Part shown: piece by piece, positions 18,142 through 27,302 of the stretch
Layout of the letters: each line of letters begins with the position of its first letter
Position numbering within the stretch: position 1 is the first letter of the stretch
Origin: Planomicrobium sp. CPCC 101079
GTDB taxonomy: Bacteria; Bacillota; Bacilli; Bacillales_A; Planococcaceae
Direction: 5' to 3'
NCBI RefSeq assembly: GCF_007859275.1
Contig: NZ_VOHC01000024.1
Coordinates: 62,001-126,000 of the forward strand
DNA: 64,000 bases
Made by a program: the position numbers and the translations under genes
The notes under the pieces: generated by a model
The model's database searches: none
Told to the model about the DNA's origin: nothing
Seen by the model: the letters and a program-made list of their open reading frames with translations, nothing else

Positions 18142-18530
18142 AAGAAAAGCGGAAGCGCCTGGTCAGCTCTGACAGGCATAAGCCGGACCGGCGAAGCAGC
18201 GCTCTTTGCCGCACAGCCGGGATGGCTTATGACCCGAAGAGCTAGGCGCTGGAGCTGGACAAAGAAAAGCGCAGGCGCCTATGGAGCCCCGACAAGCGCT
18301 GGAGGGCTTGGAGGTCATGGCGCATTTTGCCATGGCAGGCAAGACCGAAGCGACCTCGAGGGGCTAGGCGCCGGAGTCTGGACAAAGAAAAGCGCAGGCG
18401 CCTATGGAGCCCCGACAAGCGCTGGAGGGCTTGGAGGTCATGGCGCATTTTGCCATGGCAGGCAAGACCGAAGCGACCTCGAGGGGCTAGGCGCCGGAGT
18501 CTGGACATAGAAAAGCGCAAGCGCCTGTAC
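18142..18530. repeat. Tandem structured repeats (3.2 units; two identical 123-bp copies)
   Basis: Units start with AAGAAAAGCGNANGCGCC and end with GCTGGAGCTGGAC or GCCGGAGTCTGGAC. Unit 1 (18142-18260) is divergent. Units 2 (18261-18383) and 3 (18384-18506) appear identical over 123 bp, and unit 4 is a head fragment (18507-18530). Each unit can fold: GGCGCC...GGAGCCCC pairs with GAGGGGCTAGGCGCC, enclosing a GGAGGTC/GACCTC arm and an ATGGC/GCCAT hairpin. They fill the gap between the riboswitch terminator and btuF. Long frames across them are artefacts of the periodicity. Confidence 0.9.
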
Positions 18531-18560
18531 TTTTCAAAATAGAAACGGAGGATTTTATTG

Positions 18561-19529
18561 ATGAAGAAGGTTTGGAAGTTTGGGGTAAGTGCAGGATTAG
18601 CAGCGGCTTTGCTTGCAGGATGCGGGCAGGAAGCAGCGCCGGCTGAACAGGAAACCGCGACAGAAACGCCGGCAGCACCAGCGGAAGCGGAATTTCCGGT
18701 AACATTGACGGATGCGGTGGGAGATGAAATCACCATCGAAGAAGAGCCTAAAGCAATCGTCTCAATGATTCCATCAAACACAGAAATTGCGTATGAGCTT
18801 GGATTAGACGATAAAATTGTCGGAGTGTCCGATTTTGATAATTACCCGGAAGAAGCGGCTGAAGCAGAAAAAATCGGCGGCCAGGAATTTAACGTGGAAA
18901 AAATCATTTCTTTGCAGCCGGATGTCGTGCTTGCGCATGAATCAGGGTTGGGCGTTGGCGATGCAGGGCTTCAACAATTGCGCGACGCGGGAATCAAAGT
19001 TTTTGTCGTAAACAATGCCGAGAATTTTGAAGAAGTCTACGAAACAATTGACACAATCGGCAAAGCGACCGGAGCACAAGAAGAAGCGGAAGCTGAAATT
19101 GCTGAAATGAAAGAAGAAGTGGCTGAAATTAAAGAAAAAGCCGCAGCAGTTGATGAACAGAAAAAAGTATTCATCGAAGTAAGCAGCGTTCCTGAAATTT
19201 ACACAACAGGAAGCGGCACATTTATGGACGAAATGCTTTCCATCATCAATGCTGAAAATGCAGCTGGTGATCTTGAAGGCTGGGCAACGATCGATCCAGA
19301 AGCAATTGTAGATAGAAACCCGGATGTCATTGTGACAACAGAAGGAACGTATAATCCTGAAGCTGTCGACCAAATCATGGAGCGCGGTGGTTTTTCAGAT
19401 GTAACTGCAGTAAAAGAAAAAGCTGTCTATGATGTCGATTCGGATATGGTCAGCCGTTCAGGCCCACGCTTGACGGATGGTTTAGAGGAATTGGCAAAAG
19501 CTGTTTACCCGGAGGTTTTCAGTGAATAA
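18561..19529 (+). CDS. btuF: Cobalamin ABC transporter substrate-binding lipoprotein
   Basis: Extracytoplasmic corrinoid-binding protein of the BtuF/FepB type, 322 aa. An N-terminal lipoprotein signal ends in LLAGC (lipobox Cys near residue 21), followed by an Ala/Glu/Pro-rich linker and two periplasmic-binding lobes. The Glu/Lys-rich helix AEAEIAEMKEEVAEIKEK bridges them. CGGAGG gives 9-nt spacing to ATG 18561; the TTG at 18558 is less likely. First gene of the B12-riboswitch operon, which supports corrinoid rather than siderophore specificity. Overlaps btuC by 8 nt. Confidence 0.9.
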   Translation: MKKVWKFGVSAGLAAALLAGCGQEAAPAEQETATETPAAPAEAEFPVTLTDAVGDEITIEEEPKAIVSMIPSNTEIAYELGLDDKIVGVSDFDNYPEEAAEAEKIGGQEFNVEKIISLQPDVVLAHESGLGVGDAGLQQLRDAGIKVFVVNNAENFEEVYETIDTIGKATGAQEEAEAEIAEMKEEVAEIKEKAAAVDEQKKVFIEVSSVPEIYTTGSGTFMDEMLSIINAENAAGDLEGWATIDPEAIVDRNPDVIVTTEGTYNPEAVDQIMERGGFSDVTAVKEKAVYDVDSDMVSRSGPRLTDGLEELAKAVYPEVFSE

Positions 19530-20514
19530 AAGCACGGCAGCCTATATTGTTTCTCTGTTTTTTTTAGGAGGAGCTGTATTGCTGGGGGTATTGGTCGGCA
19601 CGGTTTCAATTTCTCCGGAAGTGTTATGGAACCGGAGTGCCGATCAATCGGCAGCCAATATTTTATGGAATATCCGGATGCCGCGTGTTGTGCTGGCGGG
19701 CCTTGTTGGAGCGTCTCTTGCCATTGCAGGAGCGGCATTCCAAGGGCTTCTCAAAAATCCGTTAGCCGACCCTTACACTTTAGGAGTGTCGTCCGGTGCC
19801 TCAGTTGGCGCTGTGATGACACTCTTTTTCAGCATTTCAGTGCCTTTTTTAGGGATATTTACACTGCCGGTCATGAGCATGATCGGGGCGCTTGCAACAA
19901 TGCTTGCAGTCATGGGATTTGCGAAACTGGTGGATCGGTCAATGAAAATGGAAACAGTGATTTTAACCGGAATCATTTTTAGTTCGTTTCTTGGATCTGT
20001 TATTTCGCTGATGATTGCGTTGACGGGAGAAGAATTGCGCCAAATTATCGGCTGGCTGCTGGGAAGCGTTTCAATGCGGGGGTGGCCATATGTTCAAATG
20101 GCTTTGCCATTTTTTCTTGTCGGATCGTTTGTTTTATGGCTGAACCGCAGAGAATTGAATGCAATGCTTTTCGGAGAAGAGCGTGCGCGTCACCTCGGGG
20201 TTGATGTGAAAAAACGGAAAATGATGATTTTGATCGGCGGTTCTGTTTTAACAGGAGCAGCAGTTTCCGTTTCCGGTACAATCGGTTTTGTAGGACTGGT
20301 TGTTCCGCATATGGTCCGGCTTCTTTGGGGAGCGGACCACCGGCATGTTTTGCCGCTGTCTTTCATTAACGGAGCGGCTTTGCTCATTCTTTGTGATTTG
20401 GTGGCGCGGACAATCATTTCACCAACCGAGTTGCCGATTGGGGTTATTACTTCATTTATTGGTGCACCGGTTTTTGCGTTTATCTTTTTCCGTCAGCGGA
20501 AAGGAGGGGGTTAA
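19522..20514 (+). CDS. btuC: Cobalamin ABC transporter permease (FecCD family)
   Basis: 330-residue polytopic permease with about ten hydrophobic helices. GLLKNPLADPYTLGVSSGAS and FVGLVVPHMVR are family signatures. GTG start at 19522 is preceded by CGGAGG inside the end of btuF. It forms the importer with BtuF and the ATPase encoded next; the ATG of the ATPase gene begins 1 nt after this stop. Confidence 0.93.
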   Translation: MNKSTAAYIVSLFFLGGAVLLGVLVGTVSISPEVLWNRSADQSAANILWNIRMPRVVLAGLVGASLAIAGAAFQGLLKNPLADPYTLGVSSGASVGAVMTLFFSISVPFLGIFTLPVMSMIGALATMLAVMGFAKLVDRSMKMETVILTGIIFSSFLGSVISLMIALTGEELRQIIGWLLGSVSMRGWPYVQMALPFFLVGSFVLWLNRRELNAMLFGEERARHLGVDVKKRKMMILIGGSVLTGAAVSVSGTIGFVGLVVPHMVRLLWGADHRHVLPLSFINGAALLILCDLVARTIISPTELPIGVITSFIGAPVFAFIFFRQRKGGG

Positions 20515-20515
20515 T

Positions 20516-21976
20516 ATGCTTCGGATAACTGGCTTAACTGGCGGGTATGGCGATAAGAAGATTGTCAGCGATGTCTCATTCCATGTGGAAAAAGGGAATG
20601 TGCTCGGGATTTTAGGACCGAACGGCAGCGGAAAGTCGACGTTGATGAAATTGATCAGCGGCGTCTTGCCTGCTGCCAGTGGAACAGTAGAAGTAGATGG
20701 GCGGCCCATCTCAGTGTTTTCCGCTAAAGAATTAGCAAGGAAAATGGCTGTGCTGCCGCAGCTTCATGCACATGCTTTTGAACATACAGTAAGGGAAACG
20801 GTTTCACTCGGCCGATATCCGCACCAAAGCGGCTGGTTCGCGTCTTGGTCAGAAGAGGACGAGGCGGCTGTAGTAGAAGCTATGGAACTGATGAACATTC
20901 AGCAATATGAAAATACGCTGATTGACCGGATGTCGGGGGGAGAACAGCAGCGGGTTTTTGTTGCCCAGGCGCTTGCGCAGAATGCTTCGATTCTTCTGCT
21001 GGATGAACCAACAAATCATTTGGATATCAACCACCAAAAAGAATTGCTCGATACTATAAAGAAACAAGCGATTGAAAAAGAATTAACGGTGGTTTCCATT
21101 TTCCATGATATCAACTTAGCATCAATGTATTGTGATCAATTGCTGTTGCTTGATGGGGGGCATATCAAACGCATGGGCGAACCGCATGAAGTGGTCCGTG
21201 AACAAGACATCGAAGCTGTCTACCGAACGAGGGTCAGCAACCATCCCCATCCCGAATTGCCAAAGCCGCAAATCACCTTGCTTCCAGGGGTCAATCGGAC
21301 GGCTGCCCACACCCGGATAGCAGCGGGAGATTTTGCGGTTTCTGCCGATTACGTCCTGTACCAAAGCCCAATTCCGTTAAAAACAGTGTCATCCGCGGTT
21401 ATCAATGCAGGGGCGGGCTGGTACCGGACTTTCATGAACCGCCATGTCGACAACACATATGAATGCGATGACAGTACTCGGGAAATGGCACGGTTCATTG
21501 AAAGTCAAGGGTTTAAAGCGACTGATACAGTGGGGATGATGACGGCAGTCCGAACCGAAGATGTGATCATCAAAGAATATCAAGGACCATTCGGCTCAGT
21601 CGTCATTGCAGTGACCGCTGGAGTCGGCAACGCAGTTGATGTCTCAAAAGCGCTTGACCGTGCAGTAAAAGTCGGGACCATCAATACGTGGATTTTCATT
21701 AATGGGGAGTTGTCGGATGAAGCGTTCATCCAATCGATGATTACAGCAACTGAAGCGAAATCAAAAGCACTCCATCATGAGGGGGTGCTGGATCCACTGA
21801 CGGACACGATAGCGACGGGCACATCAACTGACAGCTGCTTGGTTGCTGCGACTCAGCAAGGCGAGCATTTGCCATATGCGGGTCCCATCACGGAGCTTGG
21901 AAAATTAATCGGTGCCGGCGTATTTGAATGCACGGTTGAAGCAATTCAACTATACCGTGAGGCGAAAAAAAGATGA
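20516..21976 (+). CDS. btuD: Fusion of cobalamin ABC ATPase (BtuD) and adenosylcobinamide amidohydrolase (CbiZ)
   Basis: 486 aa from ATG 20516 after AAGGAGGGGG; the longer frame to 20300 overlaps btuC and is rejected. Residues 1-250 form an ABC ATPase: Walker A GPNGSGKST (34-42), signature MSGGEQQ (139-145), Walker B ILLLDEPTNHLD (159-170). About 290-486 is a CbiZ domain (SSAVINAGAGWYRTF; GTINTWIFIN; TGTSTDSCLVA). CbiZ removes the lower-ligand arm of pseudo- or other cobamides to give cobyric acid, so uptake and remodelling sit in one chain. B. subtilis YvrA has a comparable architecture. Confidence 0.92.
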   Translation: MLRITGLTGGYGDKKIVSDVSFHVEKGNVLGILGPNGSGKSTLMKLISGVLPAASGTVEVDGRPISVFSAKELARKMAVLPQLHAHAFEHTVRETVSLGRYPHQSGWFASWSEEDEAAVVEAMELMNIQQYENTLIDRMSGGEQQRVFVAQALAQNASILLLDEPTNHLDINHQKELLDTIKKQAIEKELTVVSIFHDINLASMYCDQLLLLDGGHIKRMGEPHEVVREQDIEAVYRTRVSNHPHPELPKPQITLLPGVNRTAAHTRIAAGDFAVSADYVLYQSPIPLKTVSSAVINAGAGWYRTFMNRHVDNTYECDDSTREMARFIESQGFKATDTVGMMTAVRTEDVIIKEYQGPFGSVVIAVTAGVGNAVDVSKALDRAVKVGTINTWIFINGELSDEAFIQSMITATEAKSKALHHEGVLDPLTDTIATGTSTDSCLVAATQQGEHLPYAGPITELGKLIGAGVFECTVEAIQLYREAKKR

Positions 21977-22926
21977 CGGCCCACCTCTTAGCTATAGCCG
22001 CCGGTTTATTGCTCGACCGCATTATAGGCGATCCGCCAGCATGGCCGCATCCAGTCCGGTGGATTGGAAACTTGATTTCCAAGTTGACCGTAAAATGGAA
22101 CCGCGGATCTGAGGCATTCCGCAACGGTTTTTTGATGACTGGGATTGTGGCGGCAAGCGCCTTTGCTTGTGCGTTCTTTTTGGTTTATATCGGCCATTCC
22201 ATCCACTGGCTGATCGGGGCAGCAATTGAAGCGCTGCTTATAGCTGCCGGGCTGGCGCAGAAAAGTTTGCGCGATGCCGCGGAAGAAGTATACCGGCCGT
22301 TGATCACAAAAGATTTAGCAACAGCACGTGAAAAACTCGGGTGGATTGTCGGCCGGGATACTGGCAAGTTGAACGAAAGCGAAATTACCCGGGGCGTGGT
22401 GGAGACCGTATCCGAAAATACGAGCGACGGAGTGACTGCGCCGCTGTTTTGGGCATTCTTTCTTGGAGCTCCAGGATTGTGGTTATATAAAGCGGTAAAT
22501 ACATGCGATTCAATGGTCGGATATAAAAATGACGAATTCCATCGATTCGGCTATGCATCTGCGCGCCTGGACGACCTGATGAATTGGATCCCAAGCCGCA
22601 TTACAGGGTTCCTGATTTTGATCACTACCAAAAATGAGCGATCTTTAACTATGCGTGAGCGTTTGGGGGAGTGGAAGCGAGATGCCCAAAAACACCCAAG
22701 CCCGAACAGCGGCTGGTTGGAAGCGGCAACAGCTGTCCAGTTGGGCATCGAGCTGGGCGGCATCAATACCTACAAAGGAGTGGAATCGGACCGGGCACGC
22801 ATGGGCACACCAGTTTTTCAATTGGGGGCACATCATATTCAAATGGCAATTTCACATATGCACACGGCCACTTTCTGGTTTTTTATTCTTTTTGCATTAG
22901 GAGGGCTACTACTTGAACTTGCCTGA
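21973..22926 (+). CDS. cbiB: Adenosylcobinamide-phosphate synthase CbiB
   Basis: Membrane enzyme that attaches aminopropanol phosphate to adenosylcobyric acid. 317 aa with several hydrophobic segments. The family motifs LLDRIIGDPPAWPHPVRWIG near the N-terminus, ENTSDGVTAPLFW and NTCDSMVGYKN are clear. ATG overlaps the stop of btuD-cbiZ by 4 nt. Confidence 0.93.
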   Translation: MTAHLLAIAAGLLLDRIIGDPPAWPHPVRWIGNLISKLTVKWNRGSEAFRNGFLMTGIVAASAFACAFFLVYIGHSIHWLIGAAIEALLIAAGLAQKSLRDAAEEVYRPLITKDLATAREKLGWIVGRDTGKLNESEITRGVVETVSENTSDGVTAPLFWAFFLGAPGLWLYKAVNTCDSMVGYKNDEFHRFGYASARLDDLMNWIPSRITGFLILITTKNERSLTMRERLGEWKRDAQKHPSPNSGWLEAATAVQLGIELGGINTYKGVESDRARMGTPVFQLGAHHIQMAISHMHTATFWFFILFALGGLLLELA

Positions 22927-23992
22927 TCATGGAGCAAATCCACTCCGGTTATACAAACAAATGGAAATTGAACCGCCGGCACAAATAAATGATTTCAGCG
23001 AAAACGTCCACCCATTCGGCCCTCCCGCATTTCTAGAAAAAACTTGGCCAGATTTGAGGGAGCTTGTCGGCCGCTATCCGGATCCCGACGCGGAGCCGTT
23101 TCGAGGTGCAGCGGCCAAATTTCACGGGATTTCGGCAGATCAAATCGCAGCAGGAAACGGCGCGGCAGAGATTTTCACTTGGCTAGCTAGGCGGTATCGG
23201 GAAAAGCGGGTAGCTCTGATTGAACCCGCATTTTCGGAATACCGCAAAACCCTGGAAGCGGAAAATGTAGAAATCACCGAGGTCGAGCTGAAAGCAGAAA
23301 CGGCATGGAGGCTCGATATAGCCAAAACAAAGGAAGTTGTTGAAGGATGTGCGGCGTTATACGTTTGCAATCCTCACAATCCGACAGGGCGATTGCTGCC
23401 AAAGGAAGATTTACTTGAACTAGCAAAAGCTTGCCGAAAAGCTGGCTGTGAAATGGTCGTCGATGAAGCGTTTATTGATTTTATAGGTGAACGGAATTCG
23501 ATTGTGGCGGAATTGAATGGCCATCCGAACCTCATTATTGTACGCTCAATGACTAAAATGTATGCAATCCCAGGGCTCCGGCTTGGTTATGTGATCAGCT
23601 CGCCGCCTCTTATAGAAGCCTTGAAAAGAGGGGCTGCCCATTGGAATGTTAATGCGCTTTCAGCTTCAATTGGAGCCCGCTGTTTTGGAGAAAACGAATA
23701 TCGTGACAGAATTGTCCGTTCAGCAGCGATAGAACGGCAATTAATGATGATATTTTTGAAGGATAAAGGCTTCGTGGTGACCGATTCCATGGTGAACTTT
23801 TTATCGTTCCGATTGCCCGATCCACAGCAATCCGACCAATTTTTCTCAGATATGCTAAAAGCGGGGATTGTGCTTCGCCATACAAAATCGTTTCGTATGA
23901 TGGAAGGACGATGGTTCCGCATCGGCATGAAATCCACTGCTCAGATGAAGGACCTCCGGGAGGCGATAGTAAAATGGCTAGAGGACAAATGA
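22913..23992 (+). CDS. cobD: L-threonine-O-3-phosphate decarboxylase CobD
   Basis: PLP-dependent enzyme of the class-I aminotransferase fold making the aminopropanol phosphate used by CbiB. 359 aa. It starts at TTG 22913, the only start placed correctly after AGGAGGG at about 22899, and overlaps cbiB by 14 nt. CNPHNPTGRLL and the Schiff-base lysine in SMTKMYAIPGLRLGY (Lys215) are present. Context separates it from histidinol-phosphate aminotransferase, which it resembles. Confidence 0.9.
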   Translation: MNLPDHGANPLRLYKQMEIEPPAQINDFSENVHPFGPPAFLEKTWPDLRELVGRYPDPDAEPFRGAAAKFHGISADQIAAGNGAAEIFTWLARRYREKRVALIEPAFSEYRKTLEAENVEITEVELKAETAWRLDIAKTKEVVEGCAALYVCNPHNPTGRLLPKEDLLELAKACRKAGCEMVVDEAFIDFIGERNSIVAELNGHPNLIIVRSMTKMYAIPGLRLGYVISSPPLIEALKRGAAHWNVNALSASIGARCFGENEYRDRIVRSAAIERQLMMIFLKDKGFVVTDSMVNFLSFRLPDPQQSDQFFSDMLKAGIVLRHTKSFRMMEGRWFRIGMKSTAQMKDLREAIVKWLEDK

Positions 23993-24522
23993 TTTTTGTC
24001 AGCGGTGGTGTCAGGAGCGGGAAAAGTGCATACGCTGAACAGCTGCTAATGACTGCCGGCGCTGCCCGTTGCCTGTATCTCGCAAGCGGCCAAGCCCATG
24101 ATGCAGAAATGGAAGCGCGCATTCGACAACACCAACATGACCGCTCGGGCCAAGGCTGGACGACAATTGAGCAGCCTATGAATATGGAACAAGTACTTCC
24201 GGAAATCCGTAGTGGGGACGCTGTACTTTGGGATTGCGTAACAACCTGGCTGGCAAATGAACTTTATGAAGGATGGGAACGAAATTCTCCTTGTGCAGAA
24301 GAGCCAGGGTGTATGGAGCAAAAATGGCTGGAATTGCAGGAGACATTAGCTGAAATACTAAATCAGGCGCAGCTTTTGGTTGTTGTATCGAATGAAGTAT
24401 TGGACGATTTTATTCGTGATGAAACTTACCAAAGATGGCTTGGGAAAATCCATCAATGGCTGGTTATTGAGGCAGATCGAGCTTTTGAAATGGAAAACGG
24501 AGCCGTTTACAGAAGGAAGTGA
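23974..24522 (+). CDS. cobU: Adenosylcobinamide kinase / phosphate guanylyltransferase CobU
   Basis: Phosphorylates adenosylcobinamide and guanylylates it to AdoCbi-GDP. 182 aa. P-loop GGVRSGKS (11-18) and the RIRQHQHDR stretch with the guanylylated histidine (His53 by alignment to RIxxHxxxR) are intact. The second half has VSNEVLDDFIRDETYQRWLGKIHQWL, divergent from the usual VTNEVGMGIVP segment, so the guanylyltransferase half is atypical. GGGAGG precedes ATG 23974, which overlaps cobD by 19 nt. Confidence 0.85.
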   Translation: MARGQMIFVSGGVRSGKSAYAEQLLMTAGAARCLYLASGQAHDAEMEARIRQHQHDRSGQGWTTIEQPMNMEQVLPEIRSGDAVLWDCVTTWLANELYEGWERNSPCAEEPGCMEQKWLELQETLAEILNQAQLLVVVSNEVLDDFIRDETYQRWLGKIHQWLVIEADRAFEMENGAVYRRK

Positions 24523-24526
24523 TGGA

Positions 24527-25981
24527 ATGCGCGGTGTAATGATTCAAGGGACGGCGTCTGATGTTGGAAAAAGCCTGATTTGTACTGCATTTTGCCGGAT
24601 TCTGTCCGATCAAGGAATTCAGGTGGCACCATTCAAATCCCAAAACATGTCGAACAATTCGTATGTCACCATTTTAGGCGAAGAAATCGGCAGGGCTCAG
24701 GGCGTTCAAGCAGAAGCGGCGAGAACAGTTGCAACGGTGGATATGAATCCGATTTTGCTGAAACCCGAAAGCGATATGAAGTCGCAAATTGTTTTGTTTG
24801 GCAAAAAGCTCGAAACAATGGGTGGCATGGAATATCGGGCAAATTTTTACGAACAAGGATTGGCAGCGATAGACCAGGCATTAGTGAATCTATCGAAAAA
24901 CTATACGCACTTGGTCATCGAAGGCGCAGGGAGCCCTGCGGAAGTGAATTTAAATGACCGGGAAATTGTCAACATGGCTGTGGCAGAGCGCGCGGACGTC
25001 CCGGTGATTTTAGTTGCTGATATCGAACGGGGCGGCGTCTTTGCTTCGATAGTCGGAACGCTTGCCCTCATGCCGCATCCGGAGCGGGTAAAAGGCCTAT
25101 TGATCAACAAATTTCGAGGAGATATCCGGCTGTTTGAAGACGGCATTGCCTTTTTGGAAGCGTATACCAAATTGCCGGTCCTTGGGGTGATCCCTTACAT
25201 GGGGAATCATGAAATCGAGCAGGAAGATTCATTGGGCGTCCGTGAAATATCAAGAGACAATCGGAATCGGCCGATTGACATGGCGGTATTGAAGCATCCT
25301 TACTTATCGAATTTTACGGACTTGGAACCATTTTTGAATGAACCGGATGTTTCGGTCCGCTGGGTGGAATTTGTAAAAGACATCGGCAAACCGGATATTT
25401 TGGTTTTTCCGGGCACCAAAAGCACCATCGCGGATTTACGTTATTGGAAAGAACAAAAAATTGAAGATACGCTTTTATCAATTGAAAATAAGACGCGAAT
25501 TATTGGGCTGTGCGGCGGCTTTCAAATGCTTGGCGATAGCTTATCCGATCCCGATGGTTTTGACGGAACGAAAGCTGAATTCGAAAAAGGGCTTGGCCTG
25601 ATTTCTGGAATGGTTACGCACTTTACGAAAGAGAAGTTTGTTAAAAGGCGCAGCGGAACGGCCAAAATGAATGAGCAGACTTTTAATGTTGATGGCTATG
25701 AAATTCATACGGGCAGGTCCAAATATGGCGGGAAAGCACTGGTCTCGTTTGAAGATGGAACCGAGGGTGTTCAAACGGAACGGTTGATCGGCACACATAT
25801 TCACGGGATTTTTGGCTCGGCTGATTCCAGGCAAGCCTTTTTAGCACCCATCCGCCAAGAAAAAAACTTATCCCAACCCATGGTTCAAGAGTGCTCGGAT
25901 CGCTACAGCCGCTTTGCTGGCCATGTAAAAGCGCATATCGATTGGGCACAAGTCGAGCGGATTATGGAGGGGAAAGGATGA
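24527..25981 (+). CDS. cobQ: Cobyric acid synthase CobQ/CbiP
   Basis: Glutamine-dependent amidation of corrin side chains b, d, e and g. 484 aa from ATG 24527 after AAGGAAG; the longer frame overlaps cobU. An N-terminal ATP-binding domain (MIQGTASDVGKSLICTAF) is followed by a triad glutamine amidotransferase domain with the nucleophile in GLCGGFQMLG and histidine in GTHIHGIFG. With CbiZ generating cobyric acid, this gene may seem redundant, but it allows use of less amidated precursors. Confidence 0.93.
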   Translation: MRGVMIQGTASDVGKSLICTAFCRILSDQGIQVAPFKSQNMSNNSYVTILGEEIGRAQGVQAEAARTVATVDMNPILLKPESDMKSQIVLFGKKLETMGGMEYRANFYEQGLAAIDQALVNLSKNYTHLVIEGAGSPAEVNLNDREIVNMAVAERADVPVILVADIERGGVFASIVGTLALMPHPERVKGLLINKFRGDIRLFEDGIAFLEAYTKLPVLGVIPYMGNHEIEQEDSLGVREISRDNRNRPIDMAVLKHPYLSNFTDLEPFLNEPDVSVRWVEFVKDIGKPDILVFPGTKSTIADLRYWKEQKIEDTLLSIENKTRIIGLCGGFQMLGDSLSDPDGFDGTKAEFEKGLGLISGMVTHFTKEKFVKRRSGTAKMNEQTFNVDGYEIHTGRSKYGGKALVSFEDGTEGVQTERLIGTHIHGIFGSADSRQAFLAPIRQEKNLSQPMVQECSDRYSRFAGHVKAHIDWAQVERIMEGKG

Positions 25982-26745
25982 AGCATCTGGGAACTGGGTG
26001 GTTGCTCGCATTACAGTTTTTCTCCATCATACCTGTGAAAAAAGAATTGCCACTGGAAAAGAATGACGTAACGTCTATGTATTTGTTGCTGCCGGTACTT
26101 GGGCTGCTTTTCGGAGGCGTCACGGCGGCTACTGTCTGGCTGCTGATAAATTCTACGGAATTAAGTCCATTATTCATCGCTTTCGTTGTTGCTGTCATCG
26201 GCATTTTCTTGACTGGCGGCCTGCATATGGATGGCGTAGCGGATGTGGGAGATGCTTATTTTTCATATCAGAACCGGAACCGGCGATTGGAAATAATGGG
26301 GGACCCCCGAATTGGCGCTTTCGGTGCGATGGCGATGATGCTGCTCATTTTCGGGAAAATTGTGGTTCTGGCAGAAATGATTGATCAAATGCCGCTAATC
26401 GCGATAGCATTGGTACCTGTTTTTTCGCGAATCGGATTGATGGTGTTGTTCAGTAAAACCACAAGTGCAAAAGAAACTGGGCTCGCAGCTTTTTTTCAAC
26501 AGAGGACAAATGGCGGGCAGATTGCTTTAGGGGCAGTCGTTTATTTGGCAATTGCCTTAATCTTATTAAGTTATTGGGAAAGCTGGCAACTGGCTTTTGG
26601 ACTGGTTGCATTTCTCCTGGTTTCGCTTTATGTTTACAGAAAGTGGTGTTTGAAGAACTTTGGCGGAGTTACCGGCGACTTATTCGGAGCTTATATAGAA
26701 GGGACGGAGCTTTTGTTATGGATAGCCTTTTTGTTCTTCATTTGA
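25978..26745 (+). CDS. cobS: Adenosylcobinamide-GDP ribazoletransferase CobS
   Basis: Integral membrane enzyme joining AdoCbi-GDP with alpha-ribazole (phosphate), the last assembly step. 255 aa, about six hydrophobic helices. The motif GGLHMDGVADVGDA followed by a MGDPRIGAFG segment is diagnostic. ATG at 25978 overlaps the cobQ stop by 4 nt. Confidence 0.94.
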   Translation: MKHLGTGWLLALQFFSIIPVKKELPLEKNDVTSMYLLLPVLGLLFGGVTAATVWLLINSTELSPLFIAFVVAVIGIFLTGGLHMDGVADVGDAYFSYQNRNRRLEIMGDPRIGAFGAMAMMLLIFGKIVVLAEMIDQMPLIAIALVPVFSRIGLMVLFSKTTSAKETGLAAFFQQRTNGGQIALGAVVYLAIALILLSYWESWQLAFGLVAFLLVSLYVYRKWCLKNFGGVTGDLFGAYIEGTELLLWIAFLFFI

Positions 26746-27302
26746 TCCGGCATGCCCCGACCGTCGGAAACCAGGCAAAGCAGTATATCGGCTGGACTGA
26801 TGAACCGGTTGCGCCGTTTGAAGCGCTAGCTTTTCCGGAAGTAAAGAATGTCTGGGGAAGCGACTTGCAGCGCTGCCGGCAAACGGCGGAAGTTTTGTTT
26901 CCGGCCGCTTTTTATCATCCAGATGCAAATTGGCGCGAATGCCATTTCGGCAAATGGGAGCAAAAAACCTATGCAGAACTTGAAAGCATGGAAGCATACC
27001 GCAATTGGATTAATGATCCATTCCGGTACAAGCCACCTGGAGGCGAAAGCTTAAATCAGGTAGCCGAACGTGTGGAACGGGCCGTCTGCGCGCTGCCACA
27101 TGAAGAAGAATTTATGATTGTAACTCACGGTGGACCAATCCGCTATTTGTTGGCACGCGCAAAACAGGAATCGTTTTGGAAACAAACGGTACTCCATGGC
27201 CACCTCTATACAATTGTATGGCAAAACCGGCAAGCATTCGAGGAGGGAACACGATGCACATCGTTTTCGGAGGTGCCTTTAATGGCAAACGCGAGTACGT
27301 GA
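26718..27302 (+). CDS. cobC: Alpha-ribazole phosphatase, histidine phosphatase family
   Basis: Phosphoglycerate-mutase-like phosphatase that removes phosphate from alpha-ribazole-P or cobalamin-P. 194 aa. The catalytic N-terminal motif is LIRHAPT (usual RHGxT/RHAxT) and the second histidine lies in VTHGGPIRYLL. ATG at 26718 is 28 nt inside cobS. The 3' end overlaps the next gene by 49 nt. Confidence 0.85.
   Translation: MDSLFVLHLIRHAPTVGNQAKQYIGWTDEPVAPFEALAFPEVKNVWGSDLQRCRQTAEVLFPAAFYHPDANWRECHFGKWEQKTYAELESMEAYRNWINDPFRYKPPGGESLNQVAERVERAVCALPHEEEFMIVTHGGPIRYLLARAKQESFWKQTVLHGHLYTIVWQNRQAFEEGTRCTSFSEVPLMANAST

Noticed and set aside
18043-18510. 155-codon frame encoding a Gly/Ala-rich repeated peptide
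   Set aside because: It starts in the riboswitch tail, has no ribosome site, crosses the terminator and repeats with the 123-bp DNA period; the opposite strand shows similar frames. It is a by-product of the tandem repeat.
18142-18530. CRISPR array
   Set aside because: Units abut with no unique spacers and are 119-123 bp long, with strong internal folding; no cas genes are nearby.
20300-20515. N-terminal extension of the BtuD-CbiZ frame
   Set aside because: It lies entirely within btuC; ATG 20516 has an ideal AAGGAGGGGG and gives the standard ABC-ATPase N-terminus.
24527-25981. Horizontal acquisition of the corrinoid operon as a mobile island
   Set aside because: No integrase, transposase, attachment-site duplication or evident codon-use shift is visible; the flanking repeats are dispersed intergenic elements. 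Insertion relative to B. subtilis is clear, but a mobile origin is not supported.
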